Assembly (NCBI GenBank): GCA_030591195.1 | Contig: JAUVBO010000140.1 | Location: forward strand, 1 to 6,867 | DNA length: 6,867 nt | Direction of reading: 5' to 3' | From: Pseudomonadota bacterium | GTDB lineage: Bacteria; Myxococcota; Polyangia; GCA-2747355; JACKDQ01 | Shown here: piece after piece, positions 5,450 through 6,867 of the stretch | Position numbering within the stretch: position 1 is the first letter of the stretch | Layout of the letters: every line of letters begins with the position of its first letter | Translations under genes and position numbers: made by a program | The notes under the pieces: model-generated | Told to the model about the DNA's origin: nothing | Databases searched by the model: none | Seen by the model: only the letters and a program-made list of their open reading frames with translations

Positions 5450-6867
5450 TTAGGGGTCGCTCGACCCGCAGAAGTCCGGAAGCACCCAGTGCGGCTCGCC
5501 GTCGACATCCTGGCACGAGCCCTCGTCGACCTTGGCCAGGCAGTCGAGCACGGGCTGGCTCGGCGTCGTCCGGTCCAGGCAGTGCCGCTCGCGGAAACCC
5601 TCTTCGCACACGCTCTGTGAGCTGCTGCAGGAGGTCCACGACGGGCTCTGGTAGCAGCAGCCCTCTTCGTTGCAGCTACAGGCCTTGCTGCAGATGCTCG
5701 TCGCGAGCTCGGCGCAAGACTCGAAGAACCCGTCGGGATAGCGGGCAACGGGCGTAACGTAGTAGCTGCCACAGTGGTTTTTGAAGAGCACGTGGGGCCG
5801 GTCTTTGGCGTCGATCGCGAGGCGCAGCAGGCCCTCGTCACAGCGGGTGTCCGGCGCCAGGTAGACGCCCCTGCTAGACAGCCGCGGCGAGTAGTAAGGT
5901 CCTGTGGAGAGGCGGTGGATGCCGTCGTTGGGCCCGGTGGTGATCACCAGCTCGCGGCCGCCGGGGAACTCGTCGAGCTGCCAGCTGCCGCTCTTTTCGC
6001 GCTTGAGGTAGTGACCGTGGGTGCCCGAGCGGAAGGTGTAATGTCCGGTGATTGCGATCAGGTGGTAGGTACCGTCGGAGGTGTAGGTCGAGGCGAGGTC
6101 GCCGATGAGGTCCGCGCGCGGCACATCGCGCAGCGCGGGGACGGCGGAGTCGACGACGAACGTCTCGTCACCCGGCGCGAGGTGGGCCACGAGCATCCCG
6201 GGGTGGAGGCGCGCGGCCACCGAGAGCTGCCCGTCAGCGCCGCGGGCGAGGGTCAGCGGGAACGAGGGCAACGCGTCGTCGCCCCCCACCACAGCCGTGA
6301 CGAGCTTGTCGTCGACCAGCCTGGCGTGGATCAAGCGACGGACGTGGGCCGGTTGCTCGCCGAGGAAGAGGATGTGAGGCCGCCCGCTGGCGTCGAGGGC
6401 GATCTCCTTGGCTGCCTGGTCGCCCAGCGCGCCGACCTCGACCACCTGCCACTGGTTCCCCGTGCCGGCGGCGCGCGTGGCGTAGCGCAGGGTATCGCCG
6501 CCCCAGGCGAGGTGGATCGAGCCGTCCTCGCCCACAGCCATCACCGGCGCCGAGCCCTCGACGTCGGAGACGAGCTCGGGTGCGAGGGCAGTGGTGCTCG
6601 CCAGGCTGTGCCACACCGAGCGGTCCTCGACGTAGGCTAGGTGAACCGTGCCGTCGGGCGCCGCGACGACATCTCCGGGCCCGATCGCGAGGCGGGCGAA
6701 GCGACAGGACCCGCAGTCCACGGCGCCGCACTCGGCGACCTCGTGGATGCCGCAGAGGAACCCGTCCTCGCTGCAGTGCTTCGCCGGATCACACCCCAGC
6801 CCCGCGTCGGGCGTGGAGCTGCCCGCCTCGTACGCCGGCCCGGAGCCGTCCGTGTCGCCGCCAGGAC
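5450..6867 (-). CDS. Secreted Cys-rich protein with predicted seven-bladed beta-propeller, N-terminus beyond window
   Basis: The frame is open from TAA at 5450 to the right edge (471 residues visible; numbering from the edge). A GTG at 6721 could be read as a start, but the frame continues upstream with a sensible Gly/Ser/Asp linker (1-24) and a Cys-rich segment (C25, C31, C38, C46, C51, C54, ending DCGSC), so the true start and presumed signal peptide lie outside. Residues ~65-365 hold seven repeats built on a hydrophobic strand, D/N-G turn and often H-hydrophobic: APDGTVHLAY (69), GEDGSIHLAW (113), LDASGRPHILF (157), GADGQLSVAA (209), TSDGTYHLIA (262), GPNDGIHRL (311), DAKDRPHVLF (352). The 41-53 residue spacing fits a seven-bladed propeller. 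C342 and C365 lie in the last blade. The tail (384-466) has 12 cysteines, including CSKACSC and CC, suggesting disulfides in an oxidising compartment. No enzyme motif is seen; ligand binding is inferred. I do not recognise a named family for the tail. Confidence 0.85.
   Translation of the reverse strand, partial: PGGDTDGSGPAYEAGSSTPDAGLGCDPAKHCSEDGFLCGIHEVAECGAVDCGSCRFARLAIGPGDVVAAPDGTVHLAYVEDRSVWHSLASTTALAPELVSDVEGSAPVMAVGEDGSIHLAWGGDTLRYATRAAGTGNQWQVVEVGALGDQAAKEIALDASGRPHILFLGEQPAHVRRLIHARLVDDKLVTAVVGGDDALPSFPLTLARGADGQLSVAARLHPGMLVAHLAPGDETFVVDSAVPALRDVPRADLIGDLASTYTSDGTYHLIAITGHYTFRSGTHGHYLKREKSGSWQLDEFPGGRELVITTGPNDGIHRLSTGPYYSPRLSSRGVYLAPDTRCDEGLLRLAIDAKDRPHVLFKNHCGSYYVTPVARYPDGFFESCAELATSICSKACSCNEEGCCYQSPSWTSCSSSQSVCEEGFRERHCLDRTTPSQPVLDCLAKVDEGSCQDVDGEPHWVLPDFCGSSDP

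Noticed and set aside
5404..5841. N-terminal extension of the lipoprotein frame up to 5841
   Set aside because: It runs through the coding region of the upstream gene with Ser/Arg/Ala-rich shadow sequence; the signal peptide and GGGAGG site place the start at 5403.
5774..6640. 288-codon plus-strand open frame antisense to the propeller gene
   Set aside because: Low-complexity composition and complete overlap with a repeat-bearing, Cys-rich minus-strand protein.
6719..6721. GTG as start of the propeller gene
   Set aside because: The frame stays open to the window edge and the upstream residues form a Cys-rich segment continuous with DCGSC; a start here would also leave a Cys-rich protein without a signal peptide.
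1..6867. CRISPR array, tRNA/rRNA genes, insertion sequences or attachment sites
   Set aside because: No spaced palindromic repeats, no tRNA-like cloverleaf and no transposase or terminal inverted repeats were seen; the only repeats are the coding 15-bp arrays.

Overview
This is a G+C-rich, densely coded bacterial window in which every credible gene lies on the minus strand. It therefore reads from position 6867 down to position 1. The style suggests a Myxococcota or other former deltaproteobacterial genome, possibly from a metagenome. The hints are secreted lipoproteins with Ala/Asp/Pro linkers (GPPDA repeats), a Cys-rich 'CGxxx...DCGSC' segment, delta-60-like repeats and Calx-beta/Ig-like surface modules. 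The taxonomic assignment is inference from these features only.

Region 1 (6867-3004, in transcription order) holds two surface or secreted protein genes 46 bp apart. The first, cut by the right edge of the window, has a Cys-rich entry segment, a predicted seven-bladed beta-propeller and a 12-cysteine tail. The second is a complete 799-residue lipoprotein with a lipobox, a repetitive low-complexity linker, two Ig-like domains, a Calx-beta domain and a delta-60/propeller-like C-terminal half. The linker DNA contains two sets of 15-bp in-frame tandem repeats.

Region 2 (3003-2811) is a 193-bp spacer, the only sizeable non-coding stretch. It probably holds the leader of the downstream operon. It carries a TTGAC direct repeat with an 11-bp period and a short hairpin, but no convincing sigma-70 promoter.

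Region 3 (2810-1) is a tight three-gene operon: two different radical SAM proteins with C-terminal SPASM/twitch-type cysteines, which overlap by 4 bp (ATGA), then a family 2 glycosyltransferase-like protein starting 2 bp after the second stop codon and cut by the left edge. The packing implies translational coupling and a common pathway. Two radical SAM enzymes plus a glycosyltransferase suggest synthesis or tailoring of a glycan or small-molecule/peptide product, but the substrate cannot be read from this window and no precursor peptide gene was found. Long open frames on the plus strand are antisense shadows produced by the high G+C content.
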